Shown piece after piece: positions 33,069-41,641 of a stretch of 53,778 bases of DNA (its first letter is position 1; each line of letters begins with the position of its first letter). The DNA comes from Candidatus Woesearchaeota archaeon (GTDB lineage Archaea; Nanobdellota; Nanobdellia; SCGC-AAA011-G17; GW2011-AR18). The notes under the pieces are model-generated. The model worked only from the letters and a program-made list of their open reading frames with translations, did no database searches and was not told where the DNA came from. The translations under genes were made by a program, and so were the position numbers. The stretch lies in contig JAGVZM010000022.1 in assembly GCA_018302545.1 (NCBI GenBank), positions 1-53,778 of the forward strand. Direction: 5' to 3'.

Positions 33069-33473
33069 CTATAGACCCTCTACCAAGTTCTTATTTGAAG
33101 ATAATATTTTTTTGTCAGCGCTTATTAACTTATTATTAAATTCTTTAGCTATGGTTAAATAAACTGCATCATAAATTGTTAAATTGTATTTAACTGAATT
33201 TTCTACACTTTTTTCTAGCAACGGCAATGATACATTTATTATTTCTAGTTCAAAACTCTCAAGATCTAAAGCTACTTTTTTTAAATATTTTTCACTGTTT
33301 TTATTAAATCTTAATGCATTTAAAACTTCATAAAAAAATAAGTCTGGGACAATTATTTTAATCTTTTTTTCAATGTGATTTTTTAATAATTCTCTAGACT
33401 TAGGTGTATCCTCCTCTGGAGAAAACCATTTTACACCTATACTTGCATCTACTACCTTCTTTTGTCTCTCCAT
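33069..33473 (-). CDS. vapC: VapC-type PIN-domain toxin
   Basis: 134 residues, PIN RNase fold. Acidic Mg2+ ligands D9 (VVDASI), E49 (FYEVLNAL), D102 (IYDAVYL) and D120 (SADKKIL) are all present, so it should be an active RNase that cleaves RNA such as tRNA. Its start overlaps the antitoxin end by 22 nt, typical of vapBC operons. Confidence 0.92.
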   Translation of the reverse strand: MERQKKVVDASIGVKWFSPEEDTPKSRELLKNHIEKKIKIIVPDLFFYEVLNALRFNKNSEKYLKKVALDLESFELEIINVSLPLLEKSVENSVKYNLTIYDAVYLTIAKEFNNKLISADKKILSSNKNLVEGL

Positions 33474-33700
33474 TCTCTTATTATTTCTGTGCCTGACCTT
33501 CCTTTGAAAATTTTTTCTTTTAATATCTCCTCAGAGTCTAAAAAAGCTTCTTTTGCTATTCCTTTATCAAACTTACCTTCTAAACTTTCTAATTTGTTTT
33601 TTATTGAATTTCTGATTACCCCGCTCCAATTTATTTCTTCATGCGTTTTCATTTTTTTCCATAATTCTTCTTCTATTTTTACACTAATGCTCTTTGTCAT
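33452..33700 (-). CDS. vapB: VapB-type antitoxin
   Basis: 82 residues, MTKSISVKIEEELWKKMKTHEEINWS at the start gives a ribbon-helix-helix DNA-binding domain, followed by a toxin-binding C-terminus (KGRSGTEIIREWRDKRR). The ATG 33700 is preferred to an upstream one at 33739 because it starts the RHH strand and sits after a TATA box. The 8-bp-arm palindrome at 33707-33729 overlaps that promoter, fitting autorepression. Confidence 0.85.
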   Translation of the reverse strand: MTKSISVKIEEELWKKMKTHEEINWSGVIRNSIKNKLESLEGKFDKGIAKEAFLDSEEILKEKIFKGRSGTEIIREWRDKRR

Positions 33701-33706
33701 ACTTTT

Positions 33707-33729
33707 ATATAAATGTAGTAAATTTATAT
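33707..33729. promoter_or_regulatory. vapBC promoter/operator palindrome
   Basis: Perfect arms atataaat (33707-33714) and atttatat (33722-33729) with a 7-nt spacer, just upstream of vapB and including the TATA box. A VapB dimer could bind here. Confidence 0.5.
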
Positions 33730-33818
33730 ATTTTTCCATACTTTATAAATTTTTATTAGAAATTTCTGGAAGATTTTCAATTAATTAAATTTTTATATTT
33801 TTAGAATTATTAGGTAAT

Positions 33819-34427
33819 ATGAACTGTAAATTTGATAAAATAGCAGAATACTATAATCCCCTTATTAAGATATTTGCAAATCCTAAAAAACATTACAAAA
33901 AAATAAGGGATGTTTTTGAATTAAATAAAAATTTATTAGTATTAGATCTTGGTGGCGGAACTGGATTAATTGCTGATTATATTAGCAAAGATGTAAAAAA
34001 AGTAATAATTTTAGATCCATCAGAAAGAATGTTAAAGAAAGTAAAAAATAATAAAATACAAAAAGCAAGAGGTATAGCTCAAAAAATACCTTTTAAAAAT
34101 AAGACTTTTGATTTTGTATATTGTGTAGATTCATTTCATCATTTTACAAATGGATATAAAAAACAGGAATATAGTCAAGCAATCAATATATGTATTGAAG
34201 AAATATTAAGAGTTTTAAAGAGAGATGGTGTTTTATTAATTATTGAATTTGATAATACTAAATTTTTTGGTAAGTTATTGGAGATTTTTGAAAATTATAT
34301 AATATATTTTGGTAGCAAATTTTATTCTAAGAATGAGTTAAAACTCCTATTTGAAGAATATGATGTTAAAGTAGAGACTTTTGATATAAATAATTTTTCT
34401 TATCTTGCTAGAATAACTAAAAAATAA
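33819..34427 (+). CDS. Class I SAM-dependent methyltransferase
   Basis: 202 residues. Motif I VLDLGGGTGLIADYI, acidic IILDPSERMLKK, FKNKTFDFVYCVDSFHHF and EEILRVLKRDGVLLIIEF place it in the UbiE/small-molecule group. No substrate indicated. ATG follows an AT-rich promoter; divergent from vapBC. Confidence 0.85.
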   Translation: MNCKFDKIAEYYNPLIKIFANPKKHYKKIRDVFELNKNLLVLDLGGGTGLIADYISKDVKKVIILDPSERMLKKVKNNKIQKARGIAQKIPFKNKTFDFVYCVDSFHHFTNGYKKQEYSQAINICIEEILRVLKRDGVLLIIEFDNTKFFGKLLEIFENYIIYFGSKFYSKNELKLLFEEYDVKVETFDINNFSYLARITKK

Positions 34428-34496
34428 ATCTGCTATACTCCTTACTATATTTTAGATTTCGAGTTTATTTATATATCCCTTTTTTAATTCAATTTT

Positions 34497-34886
34497 ATGA
34501 GGTATCATGCTTTGAGATTAAAGAGAGGTCAAGATTTAAAGATTAGTATTTTGCAATTTGTTTTTAAAAATAGAATAAAGGCTGCATTTATTGTTACTTG
34601 TGTTGGTAGTTTAGAGAAATCTAGATTAAGAATGGCTGATGAAAATATTAGCAAAGAATTTGATAAAAAATTTGAAATAGTTTCTTTGGTTGGAACTTTA
34701 TGCCCAGATGGAGTTCATTTACATATAAGTTTATCAGATGCTAAAGGTGTAACTATAGGAGGACATTTACAAGAAGGTTGTATAATCTATACTACGGCTG
34801 AGATTATAATTGGAGAATTAGAAGGTTTAAAATTTTCAAGAGTTTTTGATAAAAATACAGGATTTAAAGAATTGTTTATTGGATGA
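34497..34886 (+). CDS. PPC-domain (DUF296) protein
   Basis: 129 residues matching the PPC/DUF296 fold: ALRLKRGQDLKISILQFV, IVTCVGSLEKSRLRMA, EIVSLVGTLCPDGVHLHISLSD, GGHLQEGCIIYTTAEIIIGEL, RVFDKNTGFKEL. In plants it is fused to AT-hooks; in prokaryotes it stands alone and is thought to be a DNA-binding or metal-dependent trimer. A TATA box tttatata precedes it. Confidence 0.9.
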   Translation: MRYHALRLKRGQDLKISILQFVFKNRIKAAFIVTCVGSLEKSRLRMADENISKEFDKKFEIVSLVGTLCPDGVHLHISLSDAKGVTIGGHLQEGCIIYTTAEIIIGELEGLKFSRVFDKNTGFKELFIG

Positions 34887-34955
34887 TATTTTACTATTTC
34901 CTTAAAAACATGATAGTATAGTAAGATATATAAACATTTAATTATTATAGATATT

Positions 34956-35105
34956 ATGGAGACAGTAACTATACCCAAAGATGAATACCATGCTTTAAAG
35001 GAAAAAGCTAAAATAAATGAGAGTTTAATAGTTAAATTAATTAAAGGTTTAGAAGACATAAGAGAAGGAAAAGTTAAACCTTGGAAAAGAACAACTAAAC
35101 ATTAA
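34956..35105 (+). CDS. Small antitoxin-like protein (RelE partner type)
   Basis: 49 residues, METVTIPKDEYHALKEKAKI at the N-terminus and GLEDIREGKVKPWK near the end, the common archaeal small antitoxin pattern (short DNA-binding strand then helical toxin-binding tail). Unusually it faces, tail to tail, a broken RelE-type toxin on the opposite strand (4-nt overlap of ends). TATA-like gatatataaac precedes the ATG. Confidence 0.75.
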   Translation: METVTIPKDEYHALKEKAKINESLIVKLIKGLEDIREGKVKPWKRTTKH

Positions 35106-35404
35106 ATTTCTTCTTTATAAAATGGAATTAGACTTTTTATTTGGTTTATAATCTTTTGCTGATCTTTTTTATCGCTAATTGCAATTAAATACACTATTAC
35201 ATAATCATCATAAATTAAATAATAAATTCTATAACCTTTAACTTTCTTCTCTCTGAAAAATTTTTATCCTAAAGGTTTTTCAACATAAGGATTTTTCTCT
35301 AATTGCTCTATTTCATCTTCAATTTGAATTTTTATAGAATTATCAAGATCTTTAAAATCTAAATCAAATTGTTCTGTTGTAAATATCTTATATTTATTAT
35401 TCAT
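35102..35404 (-). pseudogene. RelE/ParE-type toxin with an in-frame stop
   Basis: 101 codons from ATG 35404. The frame carries a complete RelE-like toxin: EQFDLDFKDLDNSIKIQIED, LEKNPYVEKPLG, then TAA at codon 47 (35266-35264), then KFFREKKVKGYRIYYLIYDD and AISDKKDQQKIINQIKSL in the same frame. In the family the codon position is commonly Tyr (PLGYKFFREKK), so a single base change made the stop. The C-terminal half still looks conserved, which implies a recent loss or a sequence error. Confidence 0.8.
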
Positions 35405-35466
35405 TTACTATTTATTGTTTTTAATTAATTTATAAAATTATTCCAATTCTATATAGAAATTAAAGA

Positions 35467-36498
35467 TTATTTCTTCAAAGATATAACAATCTGATTAAAT
35501 CTTTCTGGTTCTTCATAATGAGGATTATGTGCTGAATTTTCGAATGTGAAAAATTTCTTTTTTGGCGCTTTTAATTGTTGATAGAATATTTTGGCTAGAG
35601 AATAAGTAGTTTGATAATCATGTCTCCCCTGTATTATATAAAATGGCATTTTTACTTCTTTTACATCTCTTATGAAATTTATTTCTAACATTTCTGGCCA
35701 TAAACACTCTAAACAGAACTCATTACATTTATCATACCTCAATATCTCTTTTATAGTATATTCTCTTGAACTTATTAAAACCCTACTCAATTTTGCAAAA
35801 TCCTTTTGTTTATATAAAGAACCACCAAAAAGCTTCATGAATTTTTTCATTATTTGTAATTTTTTTAAATAAGCCTTTGGATTATCTTCTCTTATTGGCT
35901 GTATTTTTTTAAATAATTTTATAACCGCCTTATTCTTAGAACCTATTGCTTTTGTCAATAGAAATTTCATAGCTATTTTTTCAGATAATCTCATATTTGT
36001 TGCTTGTGCGACACCAATATAAGCATGAAATAGTTGTGGATAATTTTTTACTGCTAATGTCCCTAGCATAGATCCAAATGAATGCCCCATTAAGTAAACT
36101 TTCTTTTTTTTGAATCTTTTTTGGAGGTAGTTTATTATTTTTACTAGATCGTCTAAAAATTGATTCATATTCATAGTTTCTTTTTTTAGATCTTTAGAAT
36201 AAGATTTACAAGCTCCTCTTTGATCATAATTTACAACTACGTAATGCTTTTCTAATTCTGAATTAAAATTTCTTGTTAACCCCATCTCAGAACATCCAGG
36301 ACCACCATGTAAAAATAATAGTATTGGGTTTTTTATTGAGATGCCTCTTATTAATAATGTATGATTTATACCATTTACATTTATTTTTTCAAATGTTGCA
36401 ATACTACCTTTAATAATATTTTGAGATCTATCTTTAAATTGTAAAGTTGTTGCTGATTTTCTTCTTATCCTTATTTCTTTTATGAATTCTTTTAACAT
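35467..36498 (-). CDS. Alpha/beta hydrolase (proline iminopeptidase-like)
   Basis: 343 residues: oxyanion-hole HGGPGCSEMG, VVVNYDQRGACKSY, nucleophile elbow GHSFGS with Ser, and late IIQGRHDYQT (Asp) and NSAHNPHYEEP (His) complete the triad. HGGPG plus DQRG places it near prolyl aminopeptidases. No signal peptide, so probably cytoplasmic. The start codon overlaps no neighbour; it follows the methyltransferase by 1 nt, so they are likely co-transcribed. Confidence 0.88.
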   Translation of the reverse strand: MLKEFIKEIRIRRKSATTLQFKDRSQNIIKGSIATFEKINVNGINHTLLIRGISIKNPILLFLHGGPGCSEMGLTRNFNSELEKHYVVVNYDQRGACKSYSKDLKKETMNMNQFLDDLVKIINYLQKRFKKKKVYLMGHSFGSMLGTLAVKNYPQLFHAYIGVAQATNMRLSEKIAMKFLLTKAIGSKNKAVIKLFKKIQPIREDNPKAYLKKLQIMKKFMKLFGGSLYKQKDFAKLSRVLISSREYTIKEILRYDKCNEFCLECLWPEMLEINFIRDVKEVKMPFYIIQGRHDYQTTYSLAKIFYQQLKAPKKKFFTFENSAHNPHYEEPERFNQIVISLKK

Positions 36499-36499
36499 C

Positions 36500-37237
36500 T
36501 TATTTTCTCGCTGTTACAAACCAATCCCAGATCTCTGGTTTGTTTTTTATTGTGGAATCTCCATAGATCTTCCAAGGATATAAAACTTTTGAAATTTTAA
36601 TCTTTTTGAAACCTACCTTTTTTAGCCTATATTCTAATTCAAAATTATAATAATGCTTTTGCTTTCCTTCATAGTTGATTATCCCTAATAAGAAATCGTA
36701 ATTTTCTCCTACAATCTTATGTGTGTTTTTTATTGCAGATTTTTCATCTTTAGTTTCTTTTAACTGTTTTTCAAAAGTTAATAATGCATCTAAGAATTCT
36801 GATTCTATAGCCGGGAATATTCCTATGAAATATCCTTTGGTTTTTAGTATTTTATAACTTTCTTGAAATGCCTTCTCTACATCAATTAAAGAAGGCATTA
36901 TTATAGAATTTACTGAAACCGCTACATTAAATTGATTATGAAATTCTTTTAAATCTTTTATGTCTTTTATTTGAAAATTTACATTTTTTAATGTTTTATT
37001 ATTCTCTTTTGCTGTCTCTATCATCTTTTCTGAAAAGTCTATTGCTGTAACTTCTTTAAAATTTTTAGATAGAAATGGAGCTAGAATTCCTAAACCGCAA
37101 CCTAAATCTATAACTTTCTTTTTGGATTTTATTGATTTTAAAACATGGTAAATAGGATTTTCAACTCCTTTATTAAATGGACTTAGAATTTCTTCAAGAT
37201 AATTATCTGATATTTTATCCCACTCTTTTTCTTTCAT
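36500..37237 (-). CDS. Class I SAM-dependent methyltransferase
   Basis: 245 residues. Motif I KVIDLGCGLGILAPFL, TAIDFSEKMIETAKENN, FNVAVSVNSIIMP and SYKILKTKGYFIGIFP fit the small-molecule methyltransferase fold. C-terminal VTARK resembles the ends of many archaeal paralogues. Operon with the hydrolase downstream (1-nt gap). Confidence 0.85.
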   Translation of the reverse strand: MKEKEWDKISDNYLEEILSPFNKGVENPIYHVLKSIKSKKKVIDLGCGLGILAPFLSKNFKEVTAIDFSEKMIETAKENNKTLKNVNFQIKDIKDLKEFHNQFNVAVSVNSIIMPSLIDVEKAFQESYKILKTKGYFIGIFPAIESEFLDALLTFEKQLKETKDEKSAIKNTHKIVGENYDFLLGIINYEGKQKHYYNFELEYRLKKVGFKKIKISKVLYPWKIYGDSTIKNKPEIWDWFVTARK

Positions 37238-37284
37238 GACTAGAACTTATTTTCTGATTATTTAAGTTTTTTGAAAGATACTTT

Positions 37285-38016
37285 TTACTTTATCATTGCT
37301 TTCTTTCTTAATTCTTCTGGCATTCTTTCAATTGCATATCTTAGAGCAGTTCTTGGCATTTCATTTTTATTTTTTATTACAAATTCAAATACTTCTTTTT
37401 GAAAATCTTTAGATGCTTCTTTTAACATCCAACCATATCCTTTTTGAACTAGGTCTTCTTTATCTTTTAATAAAATTAAAGCAACTTCAAAAACATCATT
37501 AATATAACGTTTATTTATTCTCCAACTTTTTCCTTGAATAAATGAAACTGCTGAAGCTCTTCTTTCACACCAATTTTTAGATTTTGCCCAAGATTTAACG
37601 TTATTTTTATATTTTTTATAGTTAACAATAAAATGACTTATTACATTTAGTGAGAAGTCATCAATTTTTCCCCAATTGTCAATATATACTTTTAGCCATC
37701 TTTCTAAAGTTTTAAAATCTTTTTCTTCTAGTTTTATATAGGAGGTCCATTGAATTGCTATTGTTGTTTTTTCGTTATAGCCTTCTCTTAGTAATTGTTC
37801 GCATAAGTTTAGAATTTCTTCTTTTTTAAGAGACTTAATATCTTTGAAATATTTTTTAGCTATTTTTCTTACAATTGGTGTTCTTACTCCTGTTATTGAG
37901 ACTCCTACTGAATTATTAGATTGTTTGTAGAATTTTTTGCTTTCTTCTTTGTATTTTGTATCTATATTCTCTTTTAATTCTTCATTTATTCTTTTTAGAA
38001 TTTCAATGTTCTTCAT
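37285..38016 (-). CDS. AlkD-like DNA alkylation repair protein
   Basis: 243 residues of HEAT-like helices: GVRTPIVRKIAKKYFKDIK, NWGKIDDFSLNVISHFIVNY, CERRASAVSFIQGKSW, KGYGWMLKEASKDF, PRTALRYAIERMPEELRK. AlkD glycosylases remove bulky or 3-methyl/7-methylpurine lesions without flipping the base. Its start overlaps the end of the VOC gene by 14 nt, suggesting coupled translation. Confidence 0.88.
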   Translation of the reverse strand: MKNIEILKRINEELKENIDTKYKEESKKFYKQSNNSVGVSITGVRTPIVRKIAKKYFKDIKSLKKEEILNLCEQLLREGYNEKTTIAIQWTSYIKLEEKDFKTLERWLKVYIDNWGKIDDFSLNVISHFIVNYKKYKNNVKSWAKSKNWCERRASAVSFIQGKSWRINKRYINDVFEVALILLKDKEDLVQKGYGWMLKEASKDFQKEVFEFVIKNKNEMPRTALRYAIERMPEELRKKAMIK

Positions 38017-38416
38017 AAACCACCTCTAATCTTAGATCATCTGGATCATTAAAAAAGACTGCATAATATAATTTATCTCCATAATCTAGAATATTTTTTG
38101 GTGGTTCTACGATATTAACTCTCTTAGATTTTAAAAATTCATAAAATTCATCCACAATTTTTTTGCTTTTAACTTTCAAAGCTAGATGATGAAAACCAAC
38201 TCTGTATCTATTAAATTTATCTTTTTCAAATTTTTTCTTTCCTTGAAATATTGCTATATATATTGGAACCTCTTTATTTTTAAAGTAGATATTTTTATTA
38301 TCTTCAAAAGCAACACTATAATCAAGCCATCCTAAAACTTCTTTATACCATTTTGATGACTTTTTCAAATTTTTAACTGTTAATACAATATGTCCATCTG
38401 GTAATAATTTCCCCAT
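38003..38416 (-). CDS. VOC-superfamily protein
   Basis: 137 residues: HIVLTVKNLKKSSKWYKEVLGW, VGFHHLALKVKSKKIVDEFYEFL and AVFFNDPDDLRLEVVYEEH give the paired beta-alpha-beta3 metal-binding fold with His at the start strands and Glu near the end. Could be a lyase, dioxygenase or resistance protein. Upstream of and overlapping alkD. Confidence 0.85.
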   Translation of the reverse strand: MGKLLPDGHIVLTVKNLKKSSKWYKEVLGWLDYSVAFEDNKNIYFKNKEVPIYIAIFQGKKKFEKDKFNRYRVGFHHLALKVKSKKIVDEFYEFLKSKRVNIVEPPKNILDYGDKLYYAVFFNDPDDLRLEVVYEEH

Positions 38417-38454
38417 CTTTAATTTAATTCTTTATTAATATATCAATTTTTCTT

Positions 38455-39141
38455 TTATTCCAACACCTTATATTTTAAGTGTAAATAAGAATTTTTTAAA
38501 TTTTTACAGCTTTGTAATTTTAATGTTTTAATATGTTTAAGATCTTCTTCTGAAATTAATGATTTTCCACCTATCAAGCTTGGTGTATCAGAACCTCCAA
38601 TTAAACAAGGAGCTATTACTAATGAGATGTAATCTATTAATCCTTTTCTTAATAATATTGAATTCAATATTCCCCCAGATTGGATTGTTAACCTGTTTAT
38701 ATTATATTTTTGTTTTAATTTATCAAATAAGTCTTTAAAATCAATTTCTTTATAATAAATTATTTCTAAATTTTTAGATTTATTATTAAAGGCAGGATGA
38801 TTTTTGTTTGTTGTAATAATATATAGTTTTTTAAGCCACTTAGTTAGATATTCAACTCCCTGTTTATTTAAGTGTGGTTTGTTATCTATAATAATAAAAC
38901 TAACTGTAATCTTATTTGGGGTTTCTTTTCTAGAATTCACTCCAATTTTAGCCATTACTCGACCTGTGTTTAATGAATGTAAATCTGTTTTTTGTTCTAA
39001 TTCATAATATTGTTTTAATCCTTCTTTTAATCCTTTAATTTTTGGAAAGTCTTTGTCTATATCTCTTTGATCATTAAAACCTGTTGAAATTTTTCCATCT
39101 AAAGAAGAAATCATAAATAAGGTTGTAGTTGGTTTTTTCAT
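38455..39141 (-). CDS. RibD C-terminal (DHFR-fold) reductase
   Basis: 228 residues. TTLFMISSLDGKISTG opening, NTGRVMAKIG, LTIQSGGILNSILLRKGLIDYISLVIAPCLIGG with the NADPH-binding SGG and the family APxLIGG. Such stand-alone enzymes reduce a riboflavin or related pyrimidine/pteridine intermediate. No other riboflavin gene is nearby, so the pathway is inferred. Confidence 0.88.
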   Translation of the reverse strand: MKKPTTTLFMISSLDGKISTGFNDQRDIDKDFPKIKGLKEGLKQYYELEQKTDLHSLNTGRVMAKIGVNSRKETPNKITVSFIIIDNKPHLNKQGVEYLTKWLKKLYIITTNKNHPAFNNKSKNLEIIYYKEIDFKDLFDKLKQKYNINRLTIQSGGILNSILLRKGLIDYISLVIAPCLIGGSDTPSLIGGKSLISEEDLKHIKTLKLQSCKNLKNSYLHLKYKVLE

Positions 39142-39245
39142 TTTCTAGCCACAAAAACAGACATTCCTCTAGTATATCTTTTTTAGATTGTTTAAAACCT
39201 TTTCTAATTAGTTAATTTTATAAAATTCCTTAATTAATTATCTAT

Positions 39246-39686
39246 ATGAATATTGTTAAAGATGGAAGGTTAATCTTAAGTGGTTGTTTGGTATTTAATG
39301 ATAAGAACGAAATTCTTTTATTATATAAGAAAAATCATAAACATTATGAAACTCCTGGTGGAAAAGTTAATTTAGATGAATGTTCTAATCCTGATGATCC
39401 TACAATTGAAGATTTAAAGAAAGCTGCTTCTAGAGAATTATTTGAAGAATTAGGAAATAATATTGAAGTTGAAGATTTGGAATATTTTACTAAAGTTGAA
39501 TTTACAATTCCAGATGGAAGAAAAGCAATTGCACATAAGTTCATTACTAAGATTATTTCTGGAGAACCTAAAGTTAATGAACCTGAAATATTTAGTAAAT
39601 TTGATTATTTATCTATTAATAAATTAGATCAATATTCTATTTCTCCTGATTTGAAATTATTAATTAATTTATTGAAGAAAATTTAA
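39246..39686 (+). CDS. Nudix hydrolase
   Basis: 146 residues. The Nudix box is present but stretched: GGKVNLDE, then about 14 extra residues (CSNPDDPTIEDLKK), then AASRELFEELGN, keeping the REXXEE metal ligands. Hydrolyses a nucleoside diphosphate linked to X. Convergent with the lipoprotein gene (4-nt overlap). Confidence 0.88.
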   Translation: MNIVKDGRLILSGCLVFNDKNEILLLYKKNHKHYETPGGKVNLDECSNPDDPTIEDLKKAASRELFEELGNNIEVEDLEYFTKVEFTIPDGRKAIAHKFITKIISGEPKVNEPEIFSKFDYLSINKLDQYSISPDLKLLINLLKKI

Positions 39687-40786
39687 TTTGATTCTACTGC
39701 TTCATTATTTTTTACAACAAGTATCTTTTCATATTTTGAAGCAGATCCCTCTTTATTGAAACTAGTTATTCCTGCTGCACCATCAAATCCTTGTATTTTG
39801 TAAATTGACTCTTGTAAATCCCTATCATCTAAGTTTTTAATAGCTTCTACTAAAACCATTACTCCATCATAACCTAATGCATTAAATTCAATCATACTTG
39901 GTTCTCTACCATATTTTTTTATATAATTTGATCTTAAATTTTTTATTCTTTCATTTTCTTTTATATAAAGTTGGGTAAAATAAACTCCTTCAGCAGCCCC
40001 ATTTGAATCCAAAATAACATCATTATTCATGCTATCTCCTGTAGCAATTATGCCTTGATAATTAAGTTCCTTAGCTTGTTTGAAAAATATAGCTAAATGT
40101 GCAACAAAAGGCACATAAATTGCTTCTGTATCTTTTGATTTTTGTATTACTGTTTTAAAATCATTATTAGAAATCTCTAATGATTCATGGATTTTGACTT
40201 TTCCACCTAACTGATTAAATCTTTCTATAAAACTCCTAGATATTAAAATAGACCATTCATCTAAATGTTCTATTACTGCAACATTTCTTATACCTTTAGA
40301 GTATAATTTATCTGCCATTATGTAACCTGCATCTTCTGTATTAAAGCCTATTGAATAAACATAATCTCCAATATTTTCTATATCTTTATTTGAATCCCAT
40401 AATACAATTAGTGGCGTTTTTTCTGCTTCAAATATTGCACCTGCACTTTTAGCAGTATTTGAAAGCCCAATTAAACTTGCTGACACTTTATCTACATTTA
40501 ATAATTTTTGAGAAGATGTTACAGCATCTTTACTGCTTAAGTGATCATCTTCATAAATAATATTTAATATTTTACCGTTTATCCCTCCATTATTATTATT
40601 ATTAATTTCTTCAGCAGCTAGTTCTATACCTTCTAACATTGCTTGATTTGGTGAAGAAAGATCGTTATTTGTTAAAGATAATATTGCTCCAATTTTTATT
40701 TCATTTGGATTTGTATTAACTTCGCTATTACAACTAGTTAATATAATTGCCAGACAAATAATTAATGTAATTGTTTTGTGTATCAT
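39683..40786 (-). CDS. ABC-type substrate-binding lipoprotein (Peripla_BP_6 / LIVAT type)
   Basis: 367 residues. Signal peptide with lipobox ILTSC (Cys19). The mature part is a type I periplasmic-binding fold: EIKIGAILSLTNNDLSSPNQAMLEGIELAAEEIN, LIGLSNTAKSAGAIFEAEKTPLI, VYSIGFNTEDAG, ATGDSMNNDV. It probably binds an amino acid or amide outside the cell. No permease or ATPase gene is close. The TGTC...GACA palindrome and TATA box upstream link it to the TrmB regulator at 41642. Confidence 0.85.
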   Translation of the reverse strand: MIHKTITLIICLAIILTSCNSEVNTNPNEIKIGAILSLTNNDLSSPNQAMLEGIELAAEEINNNNNGGINGKILNIIYEDDHLSSKDAVTSSQKLLNVDKVSASLIGLSNTAKSAGAIFEAEKTPLIVLWDSNKDIENIGDYVYSIGFNTEDAGYIMADKLYSKGIRNVAVIEHLDEWSILISRSFIERFNQLGGKVKIHESLEISNNDFKTVIQKSKDTEAIYVPFVAHLAIFFKQAKELNYQGIIATGDSMNNDVILDSNGAAEGVYFTQLYIKENERIKNLRSNYIKKYGREPSMIEFNALGYDGVMVLVEAIKNLDDRDLQESIYKIQGFDGAAGITSFNKEGSASKYEKILVVKNNEAVESN

Positions 40787-40809
40787 TTTAATTTAGTGTA
40801 TTATTTTTA

Positions 40810-41547
40810 TTAGATATATAAGGCTGCGTTGTCTTTTTTACGACATTCAATATTTGGTTCTCCTACCAAGCAAACTTGTTCAGTTACAGCATATTTGTGA
40901 TTTAGAATTTTTTCTGATTCTTTTAATTTTTTGGCGTATTTCAATGCTTCTTCTCTACTTGGTTGATAAATAGTTGCTACTCTTGAAACAACTGTTTTCT
41001 CACTAGCATTGAAGTCTCTAGCGAAATCCACTATTTGATGAGGAGATATTCCAAACTTTTCTTGTATTGCTTTTATTATTTCCTCAAAACTTGGTAATTT
41101 ATTTAGTTCATCTTTCCAAATAAAGTGATTTTCATAATCTGGTGCGTCTTCTATTTTTTTGAAATCTGGAAAATCTTTTTCTACGTTTATTTTAAAATCT
41201 TCAACAAGATCTGTAATTATTCTTTCAACTTCAAAATTACCTTTTAAGTTATGTTTTGCTAATATTTCCATTCCTAAATTTATAAGTTTTTGAGCTTCTT
41301 CAAAATTTTTAACTTTTGCAGTAGTCATCCATCCTGGTTGATCTAAATCATGTCCTGTTGGTGGAGTATCTAATGATTGTTTATAGCAACCATTAGATGG
41401 CACATTGTATACTTTTAAGAAAAATTTATTTTTTACTAGGCCTATTGTTTCTAATTCTTTAAATATTGGAATCATTTCTTCATATTTTATTTGCGGTCCT
41501 GCTATGTGGATTTCAAATATTCCGTTTGTTTGATTTATTTCGTTCAT
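40810..41547 (-). CDS. Hypothetical protein under TrmB-type palindrome control
   Basis: 245 residues, no recognised family; cytoplasmic. N-terminal EIHIAGPQIKYEEM, middle PSNGCYKQSLDTPPTGHDLD, and a C-terminal helical part with FARDFNASEKTVVSRVATIY (HTH-like phrase). Its promoter carries the perfect 16-bp palindrome (41616-41631); its 3' end contains the second palindrome serving the lipoprotein gene. A tggag ribosome binding site precedes ATG. Confidence 0.6.
   Translation of the reverse strand: MNEINQTNGIFEIHIAGPQIKYEEMIPIFKELETIGLVKNKFFLKVYNVPSNGCYKQSLDTPPTGHDLDQPGWMTTAKVKNFEEAQKLINLGMEILAKHNLKGNFEVERIITDLVEDFKINVEKDFPDFKKIEDAPDYENHFIWKDELNKLPSFEEIIKAIQEKFGISPHQIVDFARDFNASEKTVVSRVATIYQPSREEALKYAKKLKESEKILNHKYAVTEQVCLVGEPNIECRKKDNAALYI
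40830..40845. promoter_or_regulatory. TrmB-type operator copy 2
   Basis: TGTCTTTTTTACGACA (plus strand), 15 of 16 identical to copy 1, lying 7 nt upstream of the TATA box (ttatatatc, minus strand) of the lipoprotein gene and inside the 3' end of the preceding coding region. Confidence 0.6.
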
Positions 41548-41615
41548 TTTATCTCCATTATTATTACTTATTAGTAGTATTATTTAGGAGGAGAACATTT
41601 TATTTAAAGCTTTGT

Positions 41616-41631
41616 TGTCGTTTTTACGACA
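41616..41631. promoter_or_regulatory. TrmB-type operator copy 1
   Basis: TGTCGTTTTTACGACA, a perfect 6+4+6 palindrome. It lies 8 nt upstream of tttaaata (minus strand), the TATA box of the gene at 41547, and just after the stop codon of the adjacent TrmB-family regulator. Confidence 0.65.
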
Positions 41632-41641
41632 GCAGATACTT

